A stretch of DNA of 64,000 bases from NCBI GenBank assembly GCA_012064385.1, contig QRDG01000341.1, positions 1,326,224-1,390,223 on the forward strand, read 5' to 3'. Positions within the stretch are counted from its first letter, which is position 1, and each line of letters starts with the position of its first letter. Of this stretch, positions 22,981-33,814 are shown piece after piece. This DNA is from Puccinellia tenuiflora (lineage: Eukaryota > Streptophyta > Magnoliopsida > Poales > Poaceae). The position numbers were made by a program, and so were the translations under genes. The notes beneath the pieces were generated by a model. That model was not told where the DNA came from. It ran no database searches and saw nothing but the letters and a program-made list of their open reading frames with translations.

Positions 22981-24678
22981 ATGACGCCGGCCCCAAGAGA
23001 TCATCGCTCGTCGGGCGTTGCCGTGCAATTGAAGCCAATCGACTCGTTCTCGCGCAGGCAGCTTGAGCAGGCGGCGCCAATGGAGAAATCGCTCTTGCCG
23101 CTAAAGAAGAGGGCGCTGACGAGCTACTATTCGTTTGTGATTCCACCCAGCAAGCCTATCCCTAGAGACACGTCCTCGCGCCGGCAGCAGCTTGATCAGC
23201 ACGCGCCATTAATCGACAGATCGCTCCTGCCGCTGAAGAAGAGGGCGGTGACGAGCTATACCAGTAGTAGCGAACACGAGCTCCAAGACTTGGACATGGG
23301 CGTCGTTGCTGTGAAATCGAAGCCAATCCCGGCGGACCCTCGAGATCGGACCGTCGCCGGCGACGACACGCCCTCGCGCCGGCTGCTTGACATCGAGAGA
23401 TCCATCTTGCCGCTAAAGAAGAGGCCGGCGCTGACGAGCGACTATTCGTTTGACATCGAGAAATCGCTCTTGCCGCTAAAGAAGAGGGCGCTGACGAGCG
23501 ACTATTCGTTCGTGATTCCGAGCAAGAGACGGGTCGATGCCGGGAGCGATGCCACCAGTGCCGCCTACGACACGGCGGCCGCTCCGCCCAGTTCGAATGC
23601 GATCACCAGTACCGTCACGTCCAAACAGGCGCTGCAGCAGAAGAAAGTCGAGCACCACGGCATACTTCTCATCTCAGATGCTCCGTACGGGACCATGGAC
23701 ATGGAGCAAGCCGAGACGTCAGCGGCCGAGGCGGCGCAAGCAAAGAAGAAGAAAAGGAACAGGAGTATGGAGGAAGCCGAGACGTCGTCGGCCGGGGCGG
23801 CGCGAGCGAAGAAGAAAACGAAGAAGAAGAAGAACGAGAAGACCGTCCCGGTGCTCCCCCTCCGCGCGGAGCTAATTCGCCACGTCGAGACGCTCGGCGC
23901 CACAGCCGCGCCGCAGTTCATTTGCAGGAAGACCCTCTACAAGACCGACGTGGACAGTAACCAGAACCGCCTGCTCTTCTCGTGCAAGACCGAGTTCGTA
24001 GCGGACCACCCCATCACCGCCCTCCTTGACGGCAACAAGAGGGAGACATACTTTGTCCACAATTGCCTGCAGGGGCTGCTCGTCCGCACCTTCGACGGCC
24101 GCGGCAACGAGTTCGACCTCAGGCTCAGGTACCTCACCTCCAATGGCGGTTTCCGCCTCATCGACCAGTGGAACGACCTCGTAAGCGTCAACAAGCTGGC
24201 TAAGGCGGTGAATAGTGGCCGTCATGTCGACGTGGAGGTGTGGGCGTTCCGCTCGCTCCGGTCGCTTCCCGTTCAGCCCCTGCTGAAAGACCAAGAGAGG
24301 CGGGAAGAGAAGCAGCAGATAGTGGATGGACTCGACGAGCATCCGGACGGCACCCTCGGGCTACTCTTGAGAACTTACATTGACGGCAAGGAGTGCAGAC
24401 GAGATGTCGACGACGGCGCCGAGGAAGAAAGGGAGCGTGCGCCGCCGCCGGTACACGAGACGGCCAAGGTTGTCATCCGAGAAGAGAAGACGAAGATTGC
24501 ACACCACCGGGTGGTACGTGCGAATCGGGGCAAGGCGGCTGTCATGGGGCGTGTGATGACGGCCGATGAGGTTCTTGCATTAGTTGAGCCGGAAGAGGGG
24601 GAACCGTTCCTTGGGCTGTTGATGCTCAAACGATCATCTGCTGCTTGTTGTTCCCCCCGTTCCAATACATACGCTTAA
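22981..24678 (+). CDS. B3-like (DUF313-type) protein with SLLPLKKR repeats
   Basis: Single-exon frame of 565 codons. Residues about 305-425 (ICRKTLYKTDVDSNQNRL, then DLRLRYLTSNGGFRLIDQW and WAFRS) resemble the plant-specific B3-like DNA-binding family (DUF313, as in At2g31720-type proteins), so a nuclear DNA-binding role is likely; target unknown. The N-terminal half has four copies of S(L/I)LPLKKR at residues 37-44, 81-88, 141-148 and 162-169, most followed by (A)LTSxYSF, then two copies of an AETS..A..A.AKKK block near 240-280 rich in lysine, a probable nuclear-localisation region. The C-terminus (SNTYA) is read from DNA resembling a Stowaway end and may not be ancestral. No RBS or TATA evidence; the start is the first ATG of the frame. 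Strong GC bias fits a grass single-exon gene. Confidence 0.75.
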   Translation: MTPAPRDHRSSGVAVQLKPIDSFSRRQLEQAAPMEKSLLPLKKRALTSYYSFVIPPSKPIPRDTSSRRQQLDQHAPLIDRSLLPLKKRAVTSYTSSSEHELQDLDMGVVAVKSKPIPADPRDRTVAGDDTPSRRLLDIERSILPLKKRPALTSDYSFDIEKSLLPLKKRALTSDYSFVIPSKRRVDAGSDATSAAYDTAAAPPSSNAITSTVTSKQALQQKKVEHHGILLISDAPYGTMDMEQAETSAAEAAQAKKKKRNRSMEEAETSSAGAARAKKKTKKKKNEKTVPVLPLRAELIRHVETLGATAAPQFICRKTLYKTDVDSNQNRLLFSCKTEFVADHPITALLDGNKRETYFVHNCLQGLLVRTFDGRGNEFDLRLRYLTSNGGFRLIDQWNDLVSVNKLAKAVNSGRHVDVEVWAFRSLRSLPVQPLLKDQERREEKQQIVDGLDEHPDGTLGLLLRTYIDGKECRRDVDDGAEEERERAPPPVHETAKVVIREEKTKIAHHRVVRANRGKAAVMGRVMTADEVLALVEPEEGEPFLGLLMLKRSSAACCSPRSNTYA

Positions 24679-25905
24679 TCCTACACATATATATAGGGCT
24701 CGGTCGTAGCACCAATATATATATAAGAAGATGCAAATGTTTAACTACCTTAGCTAGCTATTGGTTCCTCCTGCTTGTCTCTTCTAGTCTCTTCCCAATT
24801 TATTTGGTTTGTGTTGCATGCGTAACAAATTATGCATTCCAAGGAAATCTGACAACGAATGAAATCAAATGAAATGAAAAATGGCGACCCAAACTCTTCC
24901 TTTCTTTTTGACGAAACCTCGTCAGAGGGTGGGGAGCTCCCGCATTGCATTAATAGAAGAAGAGACGGTCCAGTTTATAAGGGAAATCGGACCCAAAAAC
25001 CAAACAACTCCCGGTTAATTAAGGAAAACCGGTAAAAACCAGTAACTTCACTTCTGACATACCAGGCCAAGCATGGAAAGCTGCATGCCACCGCTTGATC
25101 CGTCCACAGCTTGATGATTCCTACAAGCTGACATAATTAATTATATTGTGTTGTCTATGCATAAAATGTTCCAACTTCAGCATTTACATCAGCACGGGAA
25201 TAAATTGTGTTGCCTATACAGTTCTAAGGAACTATGAAAGTAAATGAAAAGAAAAGGGCGATCCAAACTGAACCTTCATCACTTCCTAACAGACCAGGTG
25301 AAGCAGGAAAATCTACATGCCACCGCTCCATTCGTCCCCAGCTTGATGATTTTTATTACAAGCTAATATCATATACTCTGCTTCTGATGAAATATATATT
25401 TGAACTTCGAATAAAAGGTCACAGCCGATCGGTAGTAAAGCAGCCAGCACTGGGCTTGATCAATGTAACATCTGGATAATTTAAGCCAGAAAGAAAAACA
25501 ACTCCAGGCTTCCAAAATAAATGTTCCGGCTCAAGTGATGAATCTGCACTTCAAATAGTTTATGTAAACTGGAGACAAGAAAGAACATTCAGAATGGGCA
25601 GCAGACTAAGTTCCAACAAATCTTGCCACTGGGCAAGCCAATTTTTTTTACAGGTAACACATGTTTATACCAAAGCAATCACCACCACAGTCCCTTGATC
25701 TGGGAAAAAACAATCAATTCACATGGCATCGTCAAAATGCTCAGCAGATAGACTATTTGATGTTCAGAAGCCACACAGCTCTGTAATTTCTCATCGTGCA
25801 CATCAGCACAAATTGGTTTCACCAGAACTAACAACATGAATAAAGGTCATAAGGTTCTAAGATATGCAAACTAAAAACTACAAACCTGAGAACTAGCTAG
25901 GACAG
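24679..25905. other. B3-like 3' region, then duplicated F-box flank
   Basis: 24679-24860 is the AT-rich 3' region of the B3-like gene. From about 24865 to 25140 lies a piece of F-box 3' flank (GGCGACCCAAACT, CATGCCACCGCTTGATCCGT), repeated at 25230-25390 as the flank of copy H. The duplicate is interrupted by a LINE end. No coding exon. Confidence 0.5.
24899..25045 (-). mobile_element. LINE 3'-end fragment (antisense)
   Basis: CTTTCTTTTTGACGAAACC at the left reads as an A-rich tail on the minus strand. The following GGAGCTCCCGCATTGCATTA and GAAATCGGACCCAAAAACC are shared with the LINE fragment at 55003-55136. TSD not clear. Confidence 0.55.
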
Positions 25906-28900
25906 TTAGGGCAAAGCACGATATTCATAAGGATCTTTCCTTTCAAAGGGGTCAGCTAGATCCAAACCATGGAGACGAAAATCCTTAGCGCAGCGATGAG
26001 AGTCATCTGGTGTAAAACGAAACTGAGCACCTGTTGAGACCCTTTTGTCCAGCTGAAGCATCTCACGTTGTTGTGCAAAAAACTCCTCATTGTAATCTTC
26101 AGAATGAACCTCAAAAGTCATTAATTCTAGCACACTGGCGTTTAGCACAAAGAATGTGGCAAAGTCAACATGTGACTTGATGCCCCGATAATATCGCAAA
26201 GAAATTTTCTTCAGACGGATGTCAAAAGATCTTAAAAGAACTCGATGTTTATGACGCCATAAGTTCTTTTCCCCTGGTCCAGCACACTGAAAAATAAAAT
26301 AGAGAATTTAGAACCAACCAATTTCAGAACAGTAAGTAGATATAACAAGAACTGAACAGAAGAGTTTTCACCTCAATATACAGCTTTTCCAAGCATGGAA
26401 ACCACCTCATCAACTTAATAACAGCATCCAGACTAAGAGCATGCATATCAACAGATAAAATCTTGACGGTGCACACCTCTGACGTAGGGTTCTGAAAATG
26501 TGATCCCTTCATGAACATGGAATACAACATCAGGCCATCTATAAGTGCAGATAAGGTGTTTCGAATGCAGGTAATAAGGCCCGTGAAGGAAAGTAGGAGC
26601 GCCATAGCTACCTGATGAATAACCGTCGAGCCGAACATGAGTCTGGCACCAGAATACAAAGAAAGGCATCCTAAGGCCATGTACAACGGAGGCGCTAAGG
26701 ACGGGCGCCAGGCTCGAAATCCTGGTAGTTAGCAGTGATTCCCCTCCGTGGCCGGGATTTTCCTTTGCGTCGACGCCTTGCCAGGCGCTAGCCAAATTTT
26801 TTTGCCTGCCCGTGAAAGTAGGAGGCGTCGGGCGCTACCTGGTAGGTATTTTTTCAACTGAAATCACGGGATGCCGACGACGACGGCGATGCAGCTTGCG
26901 ACAGCTGGGAAGACGGCGCCGCTGCCGGTACCCGCGCCGGAAGGGTAGAAGACGCCGAGCCCGCCCACGACGTTCTCCTTCAGGAGCTGGCACAAAAGCA
27001 GGAACAGGTGCGGCGTCGCCGACTGCACCGCCGCGTCATCGCCACAGGCGAACCCGCCGCTGCCGGTACCTGCGCCGGAAGGGGAGATGCCATACTCCAA
27101 GCTGCAGAGCCGAGCGCAGGGCGCAGGCGCGAGCTAAGCTGTCGCTGGTGCGGGGGCACTGACGGGAGCCGTCGTCGGACTGGTGAGGGAGGAGTGAGAC
27201 CGAGGAGTGAGCTCTCGATCGTTGCGGCCGTCGGTGGGCAAGCGTCTGCCTGAAGCGTCTCGGGATGGGGAGGAAAGACGCCAGCGTACGTTTTCGTCTT
27301 TTTTCTTTATTCCAGTAGCGACCGAATAGGCGTCCCGCTATATAGAGCAAGGACGCTAGCTGCTAATTCGATTTTCCTGATTTATTTTTATTCCTTCAAG
27401 CGTCCACATAAGCGTCTCCCAATGTACATCTCCACTATATAATATAAAAAGAGAGAGAGGGGGTATGATCCAAACGATCTGGGTCCTTCAATCACGATCC
27501 AACGACCCAGAACCATTTAATGATGAGCACCTCATCATATTCACTCCCACGACCGAAAAAAAAAACAAAAAGAAAAACGAGCCGCACGCCCGCACCGCCC
27601 TCGCCATCCCCTTCTCCTGCCGCCGATTCAGCAGCTCCGGCAACTGTCGCCCACGATTTTTGCTGCCATGCCGCCCTCAAGCAACCCTCCTGCCATCCTC
27701 GCCCTACCGCGCCCGAGGCCGCCGCAACCCTCCTGCCGTCCTCGCCCTACTGCCCCCGAAGCCGACGCAGCCTGCCCGCCGTCGTCGCCATACCGCTGCT
27801 GAAGCTGTTGTGCCGCAGCCTGCACGCTAGCGAGAGAGATCGCCGACAAACGCGTCGGGGCACTGCACGCCGGAACGCCAACGCCCTCCACGGCGGTTGC
27901 CCTCCTCACAAGCACACCCGTGCCGTCCTGCACCTCCCCCCAGTCCCCTGCTCCGGCCAGACGCACGGAACTGAAATTCGACCACGGGGAGGCACACATG
28001 AGGCGCACAGTGCAAGGCCAAGGTACAATCGAGTCTATCCCTGATCCGCTTCCTCTCAAAGATTTGAATCTTCTGAGATTCCAACTGCTGATCACGCTAC
28101 AGATCGGGCGGCGGCAATCGTCGTATGGCTAATGACTGGAAGAAGTACGGCGGGTTGGGGCGCATTGGTTAAACACCTCGACGCCGCTCGATTCTGCAGC
28201 GCGTTGCTCCTGTCTCGACTATATAAGAAGACCGATTTCTCTGGGAGCTCCTCGGTTTGGTGTAGCGCTGCATGATACTCCAGTTGAGTAATGCGTCGTA
28301 TTACGCGAGGAAGCGCAAGCCATTGGAGCACAAATAAATTGATTCAGCTGTACAAGAAGACCACAGATCTGTCGATTTGGCAGGGGAAAAGGCGGTGGAT
28401 TTCCTGGCAGAAGTCTTCAACTCCATGAGATTACATTTGTCATGGAAGGGAGCGGTGGCACAAGAAGATTATATATCGGTGAATTTGGCCCCTATGATGC
28501 ACGGAAGTATCCAGGTTCTTTTTCCTGTCACTCTACATGCAACAGTACAATGCTAACTTCAGTTGATTCTTGGTTCCGTATGGAAATAGAGTAAAAGAAA
28601 GAAAAACCTAATTTGGATGTACATCCACATCCCAGATGCTGTTGTTGAAATTAACATTGAAACTGTTGCTCTGTTAGAGGAGTTGGTACCAAACCGACAT
28701 CAGAACTACACTGGAAGTTAACATTGCAGGTAATAGTTTTTATTCCCAGTTTCTCACAGGGCCATACAGGTTCGCTGTTCTCCGCCCTCTCCAGTCGGAA
28801 CCGGCCTTCTGGTACGCCAAGATGCTGAAGCTGCTCATCCCTTTCTTAACTCTCTTTTCGCTCCTCTCTGTTCTCTATTACGTGTGGTACAATGCTCAAT

Positions 28901-30365
28901 TACCAGAGCCTATAGTATGTATATTATCCAAATTATTGACCTCGCATCATGTAATGGACCAAGCTATATGGCTAAATTAGTGTGCTTTTAGATTTGGTTG
29001 AAGTACAAAAAATTCATGTTACACCGACAGTGTAATTTTTTGGATCAGTGGAGCTGATGGATCAATCACGATTCATGCCAAAAGCCAACATGACTGCACT
29101 TTCACTGTATGGGAAGCTTCAATAGGGCCAGTAGTGTGCATGCTTACAATAGCTGTGATTCGGCAAAGCCATTGTGATGCTTGAGGCAGTCCACAGTGGG
29201 GTCATCTTGAGGGTGCATTAGCGCTAGCTCAGGACAGAAAAACACCATGTTCTCCATCTCCATCTGCATTCATTCAACCAAAAACAATTCTTCAGTAGTC
29301 AAACTCAATGCTTATGCTGCTTGCTGGCTAGCTGCTTGTCAATGTCCATAATCTTTTCTCGAGCCGCAAACTGGCATTGTAATGGAAATTCACACTAAGA
29401 GTTGCATACTGGCATTGCAATGCCAGCTCACAACATTTTCGTAGGTTTATGACTCGAATGTAAGAAGTGGTTTGAAAGATGACGCGCCTTGGAGCGTGCT
29501 GAGAACACATACGTGAGGGTGTTGATCGCCTTCTTACTCGAGCACTTGCGGACTGGGCTGGCACTGAGGTTAATTACCAAAATAGCAGTATTTTCAAAAG
29601 TGTAGCAGTTCTCAGCATACACCATTTGCAAAAAAAAAATCTTCATGAATAAGCAATCAGATACTTGTAATCATGTAAACTAAAACAAACTCATTATTTT
29701 GCACCAATAACTAATAAGAAAATACATGGACCAAGAACTTCATTGTACATTGACCATTGTCACTTTACATGTGATAGTTGATCTGAAACAATAGTTTTTT
29801 AATACATAAAATTTGGGTGAAATCTTTTTATGTACAGTGAAGTCGCCATGAATCATTCTGTAGCTTTGCTCCCTGCGCGATCGCTGCGGACTGGAGTGGC
29901 TGGCCGGCTCCAGGTGAAATCTATAAGAATGTCTCTGTAATCTATCGTATGTGAGTTAAATCTGCCTTGAACACGCCTTGTGTTTTGCAGCACAAGGTGT
30001 ACAGGAAGGGACGTCTACGGTGCAAAACAGCAACTCTGCATAACCACCTGGTTGAAGGATAGCATATGAGAGCAGCACCTTCAATCTTCAATATTCAGGT
30101 TAGTACCAACACAACACACAACTGAGTACAGGAATCTATACTCAATAATCAAATTTAGTTTATATGGGTGAGTCATGTAAGGGGTCCAAAAGACCATATC
30201 TCTTCAATTTAGGATTTATTGCTGCATATTCTAAATGCATGTTATTTTCATATTTGTCTATTTTGCTCAAAACCAGTATCGCATGTGGAGAATCACACGA
30301 TCTACTGAGCGTGCCCATTTACGGACCTTACAAACTATTGTAATCCTCAGAGTCCTGGAGGTTAA

Positions 30366-30509
30366 AAACAGCAGAGTGGAAAAGGATGGTATGCTCGGTT
30401 GTCTGATGAAAAGAAAAAGGAATATCTACAGAGGCAACGCATAGCCCGCCAGCAAAATAAGGATGCGAACCGGAGTGGTGTTCATATTGTCGACGTTTCT
30501 CAATCATAG
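30366..30509 (+). pseudogene. Helitron protein remnant 1
   Basis: Short frame with KGWYARLSDEKKKEYLQRQR followed by IARQQNKDANRSG and a stop. This type of basic (W)YARLSDEKK...YLQRQR segment resembles the region before the Rep domain in plant Helitron helicases, from memory. It is homologous to remnant 2. Confidence 0.5.
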
Positions 30510-30715
30510 GCTGCCCCACTGAGCAGAGAAACCAACAGACAAAATAGTGGTATGTACTCCTTATGGATCAATTTCATAATAATGGACTGTTGTAATATTT
30601 TCTCATGTCCACCTACAGTGATATCGCACATGGAGAACCAATCGGGCACATATTCTTTGCACTCCGGTGAGCATGCCAAATGCACAATTCTAATGATCAG
30701 AGTAATCAGGGTCAA

Positions 30716-30826
30716 AAACAAAAGAGTGGTCAAGGGTGGTATGCTCGATTGTCTGATGGGAAAAAATCAGAGTATCTACAGAGGCAGCGTATGTGGAGGT
30801 GTCTCAGATATCCACGACATCCTTAA
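30716..30826 (+). pseudogene. Helitron protein remnant 2
   Basis: Frame with QGWYARLSDGKKSEYLQRQR, then divergence and a stop. With the upstream DNA (ATATCGCACATGGAGAA versus GTATCGCATGTGGAGAA) it forms a second copy of a unit of roughly 350 bp that also includes remnant 1. Confidence 0.5.
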
Positions 30827-32300
30827 CGAGTTCACAATGTACCCCATTTCGCAACATAAACAACACAACAAATGGTACATATATCCCATTTGATTATTGT
30901 CTACAATACATTTTCTAATGGACTATCTTAATTTTTTCATGTGTGCCTAAAGGTAAATGTAAAAATGCAAGCACACAATGAGTATTGATCAACAACAAAA
31001 TAAGACCGCAACCCAGAGTGTCCCATAGATCGGCAACTTCCCTACCGAATTCACAACGTGGACCATTTAGGAGATTAACCAACACACATACAAATGGTAC
31101 ATACACCCGATTTGATCCATTTACTAATAATGGTTTATGGCTTAGTCGTTCTATGTGTGCCCGCAGGAAAATGTGTGGATGCAAACATATTTCTCAAATT
31201 GTACAAGATTTGGTCAACCGTATTGGGATAGATTTTTTCTTTAAATTTACATCTCACGTATTTTAATTTACCTTGACCTTTTATTTATCATGAGAATTCT
31301 GTTATAATTTTTATTCACTTTGATAATAAATATTATTGATATTTCTTGATTTATTAATACCATATATTTACTATTATTACACGTGTATTACACGTGCATG
31401 TTTACTAGTGGCCTAAGGCCTCCAGTTTAGGCGCGGCGATTAGCGATGTACGCGGTCGACTTGAACCAAGTTGGAGCAACCGTTCAAGACAAGGGGCATT
31501 CTCGATGATGAGTTCCTCAAATTGGAGCCCTTTATGAAGAGGATCACCATAAACTTTACAACCAATGCTTCTAAGGCTAATGGAGTTGATTCGGAGACAA
31601 CGGAAATCAGTACTATGCATAATCTGCAAGCACTCCAAAGCAAGGCAACCCGCAAGCATGGTGTGCAGCGACGATTCGGAGATGCTGACCCGTTCAAGAC
31701 GGAGCTTCTTAAGCTTAGGGAAGTGAATCGTGTGGGCTGTGATGTCAGGGAACCGGCAATCTTCAATGGTGGCAACACGGAGGGTTTCAGAGAAGCGGAA
31801 GGTAGCCGCTGGTGACGGCCGCGGCATTGTATACGGTACCAAATGATGGCACAGCTCAAGCTCCTGGAGGTTGCGGAGGGCGGTGGACCGGAGCCAGGCG
31901 TCGGCAGTGGCGATTCGGTTGCCCTGGAGGTGGTACACGGGGGCGCAGAAAACGGCGGCTGGGGCCCTGGTGGGCGGAGAGGATGCGCGACACGACGGCA
32001 GCGAGGTCCTTCGGGTCTTGGCAGAGCCGGTTGTGGACTTGTGGTCGAGGTTGAGAGGGGCAGAGCGCCAGAGGTGGCGCCAACCGGAGGCGAGGACCTG
32101 CGTGCGGGCGCCTTCTTGGTGGGGAGGAGCGAGATGATCTCGCCGAGGACGTCGTTGGGGAGCTCGCTGATGTGGTCCACTTCCGCAGGTTTCGGACCGC
32201 GCCCTTCCGCAGCCGCGGCTGCCGGCTTGGCCGCCTCGAGTGGTTCGATTCCCGCCGATTTCCTCTTCTTCGAGCAAGGGCCGGCAGCCTCCATATCCAT

Positions 32301-33156
32301 CGCCGGCGGCCCGCGCGGCGGGGATAGACAGACCCTCGCTAGGGTTCGTCTGGGGCGGCGTCGCCGGAGCCGAGACGAGCGGCTGGTGTTGATCCTGGTA
32401 TATTGGTAAAAAAATATTGAACTGTGGTATTGCTCTGACTAATTCAGACATCCCCGTCGCGCTATCAGAATAATTTACGTGGCTTTTATATGAGTAGATA
32501 CCCTCCTACTAGTACACCTACACCCGGATGATGGTGGAATACTTCTCTGTCCAATTGTTATCCAATATATTTTGTTGCTGCTGGTATGTGATTTAATACC
32601 TGATTCATGATAATCGGTGAAGAAATCGAACTGAGTGTCAAACTTAATTTCGCCTTGCTTCGGGTAGCTCAGAAGTTGTTCATGGTGCTTCCCAAGACAC
32701 CAAGGAGCAGGAAGACGTAGAAGGAAAAAATGTAGCCACTGCGACGTCTGAACCGGTGAGGGAAGAGCTGGTGACACCCAAAAGTCGTGGCCTCTTCTGA
32801 TGGGCAGAGACGGGGCTCACTGTTGATGAAATCAAAGAAGCGTTTCAACGTCTACTAGTAAGTTTTGTTTTTTTTCACTATCTACCTGACTTCCATTTTG
32901 TGAGTAGGTCCCTGATTATTCTCAGCTTGTTCTTTTCGTTAACTTTGGTTTTGTAATCTGCAGAGCGCACCTTCAAACTCTACAAGTTTAAATGCATGCA
33001 AATCTCAAGGTATGTGAGGAGAGTCCGTTTACCGGTGATTTTAACAAGGCCTCTGAGTTTAATTGTAATTTGATGTCATGGTGGATTATACAAGATTGTA
33101 TCTTGTTGATCTTTATAAGTAAATGACAATTCCAAACCGACTTTCCCCTATTAGTT
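32301..33156 (+). pseudogene. PEX14-like pseudogene, 5' part
   Basis: From about 32440 it matches 46440-47195, the 5' half of the intact PEX14-like gene. Exon 2 remnant near 32676-32875 has lost its acceptor (CGG for TAG), the core of the Pex14 domain (a deletion after GAGCTGGT) and another piece before GGGCTCACTGTTGATG. The exon 3 remnant (GCACCTTCAAACTCTACAAG) follows near 32966. Exon 1 and the shared promoter are missing. The copy is interrupted at 33157-33161 by a Copia element and resumes at 41902. Confidence 0.8.
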
Positions 33157-33161
33157 GTATG

Positions 33162-33232
33162 TGTTATAATCAACAATGCTAGTCTAGATCAATTACGGCA
33201 ATGACTATAGGGTTTCTACCCTTCTACTGCTT

Positions 33233-33287
<55 letters not shown>

Positions 33288-33638
33288 GAGAGAGAGAGAG
33301 AGAGGGAAATCGAGAGGGAGAGGGAGATCGGCGTAGCTACCTTCTCCAGGGAGTGGTGTTGAGCTCGAGCTGCCGGAGGCCATGGTGGTGGTGGTGGTGA
33401 GAGGGTGAGCGTGAGTGATGGTGGTGAGTGCGGCGGCGGTGCTTCCCGTGACTAGCGCTAACCCTAGATCGGATGGGCTTATCGGTGGGGTGCTGGGCGA
33501 CGGTAAACCTTGTGACTCGTGCCCCCGGCCCCCACCCTGTTAATATAACGCTGCCACAGGGGCCGCGCCCCCGATCAGGGCGCGTTTGACCTAGGGGTCT
33601 TGTGACCGTTGGGTCACAACGTGGAGATCGACCTAACA
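33162..33638 (-). repeat. 3' LTR of the Copia element
   Basis: 477 bp, TGTTATAATC ... GACCTAACA on the plus strand. Longer than the partner LTR mainly because of an expanded GA run; it lacks a block of about 22 bp (CCACCAACCAGAAGAGGG) present in the other. Confidence 0.9.
33236..33306. repeat. GA microsatellite in the LTR
   Basis: About 70 bp of almost pure AG repeats with a few GGA interruptions. The partner LTR has only about 17 bp at this place (41532-41549). Confidence 0.9.
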
Positions 33639-33651
33639 TTCTCCCCCTAGA
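33639..33651 (-). other. Polypurine tract of the Copia element
   Basis: TTCTCCCCCTAGA on the plus strand, i.e. TCTAGGGGGAGAA on the coding strand directly before the 3' LTR; primer site for plus-strand DNA synthesis. Confidence 0.75.
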
Positions 33652-33814
33652 TCTCAACTTTGCTTTTCTTTTTACTTTACTCATTTCATCACAAATCAAT
33701 ACATAGAGCAGGTTTCATCATCTCAGCTCAATTGCCGATAGAATCAGACAGCTACAATGTACCTCTCTGTTTTGAAACAAAAACTTTTACTTTTGGGCCT
33801 CTTAATCATAGGCT

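Larger units (their letters stand above)
27429..31408 (+). mobile_element. Non-autonomous Helitron, 3,980 bp
   Basis: 5' end TCTCCACTATATAATATAAA; 3' end CATGTTTACTAG, with a hairpin CACGTGT-ATT-ACACGTG at 31380-31396, 12 nt before the terminal CTAG. Insertion is between A (27428) and T (31409) without TSD, all canonical for Helitrons. The target was the right TIR of the Tourist-like element, which becomes perfect (TACA/TGGCC) when the Helitron is removed. The interior has GC-rich DNA at 27540-28100, a possible captured fragment near 28770-28915 (reading GPYRFAVLRPLQSEP) and two remnants of a Helitron protein near 30366-30826. No complete Rep/helicase. Confidence 0.9.
26675..31413. mobile_element. 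Tourist/PIF-Harbinger-like element in F-box exon 1
   Basis: The left end GGCCATGTACAACGGAGGCG pairs with the right end CGTCTCCCAATGTACA plus TGGCC once the internal Helitron (27429-31408) is removed. The flanks are TAA at 26672-26674 and 31414-31416, the 3-bp TSD expected for this superfamily. Without the Helitron it is 759 bp. The interior (26860-27240) is very GC-rich and contains a duplicated block (GCCGCTGCCGGTACC and GCGCCGGAAGGG, near 26925 and 27058). No transposase, so non-autonomous. Confidence 0.85.
25906..32300 (-). pseudogene. F-box/LRR/FBD copy H, split by nested transposons
   Basis: Exon 1 is split: 32300-31414 and 26674-26612. Exon 2 is 26506-26372 and exon 3 26286-25906, both open. 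Between the exon 1 parts lies a 4.7-kb nested insertion flanked by TAA. Exon 1 has a 1-nt deletion just after SLLPTK (near 32118) that shifts the F-box frame, and about 9 nt of compensating insertions near 31950-32045. Closest relative is copy I (MDMEAAGPCSKKRK versus MEMEATGPCSKKRK). Intron 1 (26611-26507, 105 bp) is a multiple of three without stop, as in copy I. The C-terminal exons are well preserved, so inactivation may be fairly recent. Confidence 0.9.

Noticed and set aside
23565..23921. Phenylalanine-rich minus-strand frame
   Set aside because: Antisense of the lysine-rich region of the B3-like gene.
27465..28095. Proline/alanine-rich frames on both strands in the Helitron
   Set aside because: Low-complexity readings of GC-rich DNA in several frames; no start context or domain. 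Possible capture is noted as a finding only.
26672..31416. A single Mutator-like insertion with the 9-bp duplication CCTAAGGCC
   Set aside because: CCTAAGGCC does appear at both borders, but the right copy is explained by a TAA duplication beside element ends GGCC. The TIRs match only after removing the Helitron, so PIF/Harbinger plus Helitron fits better.
33236..33306. CRISPR-like or satellite array
   Set aside because: Plain AG microsatellite within an LTR; no spacers.
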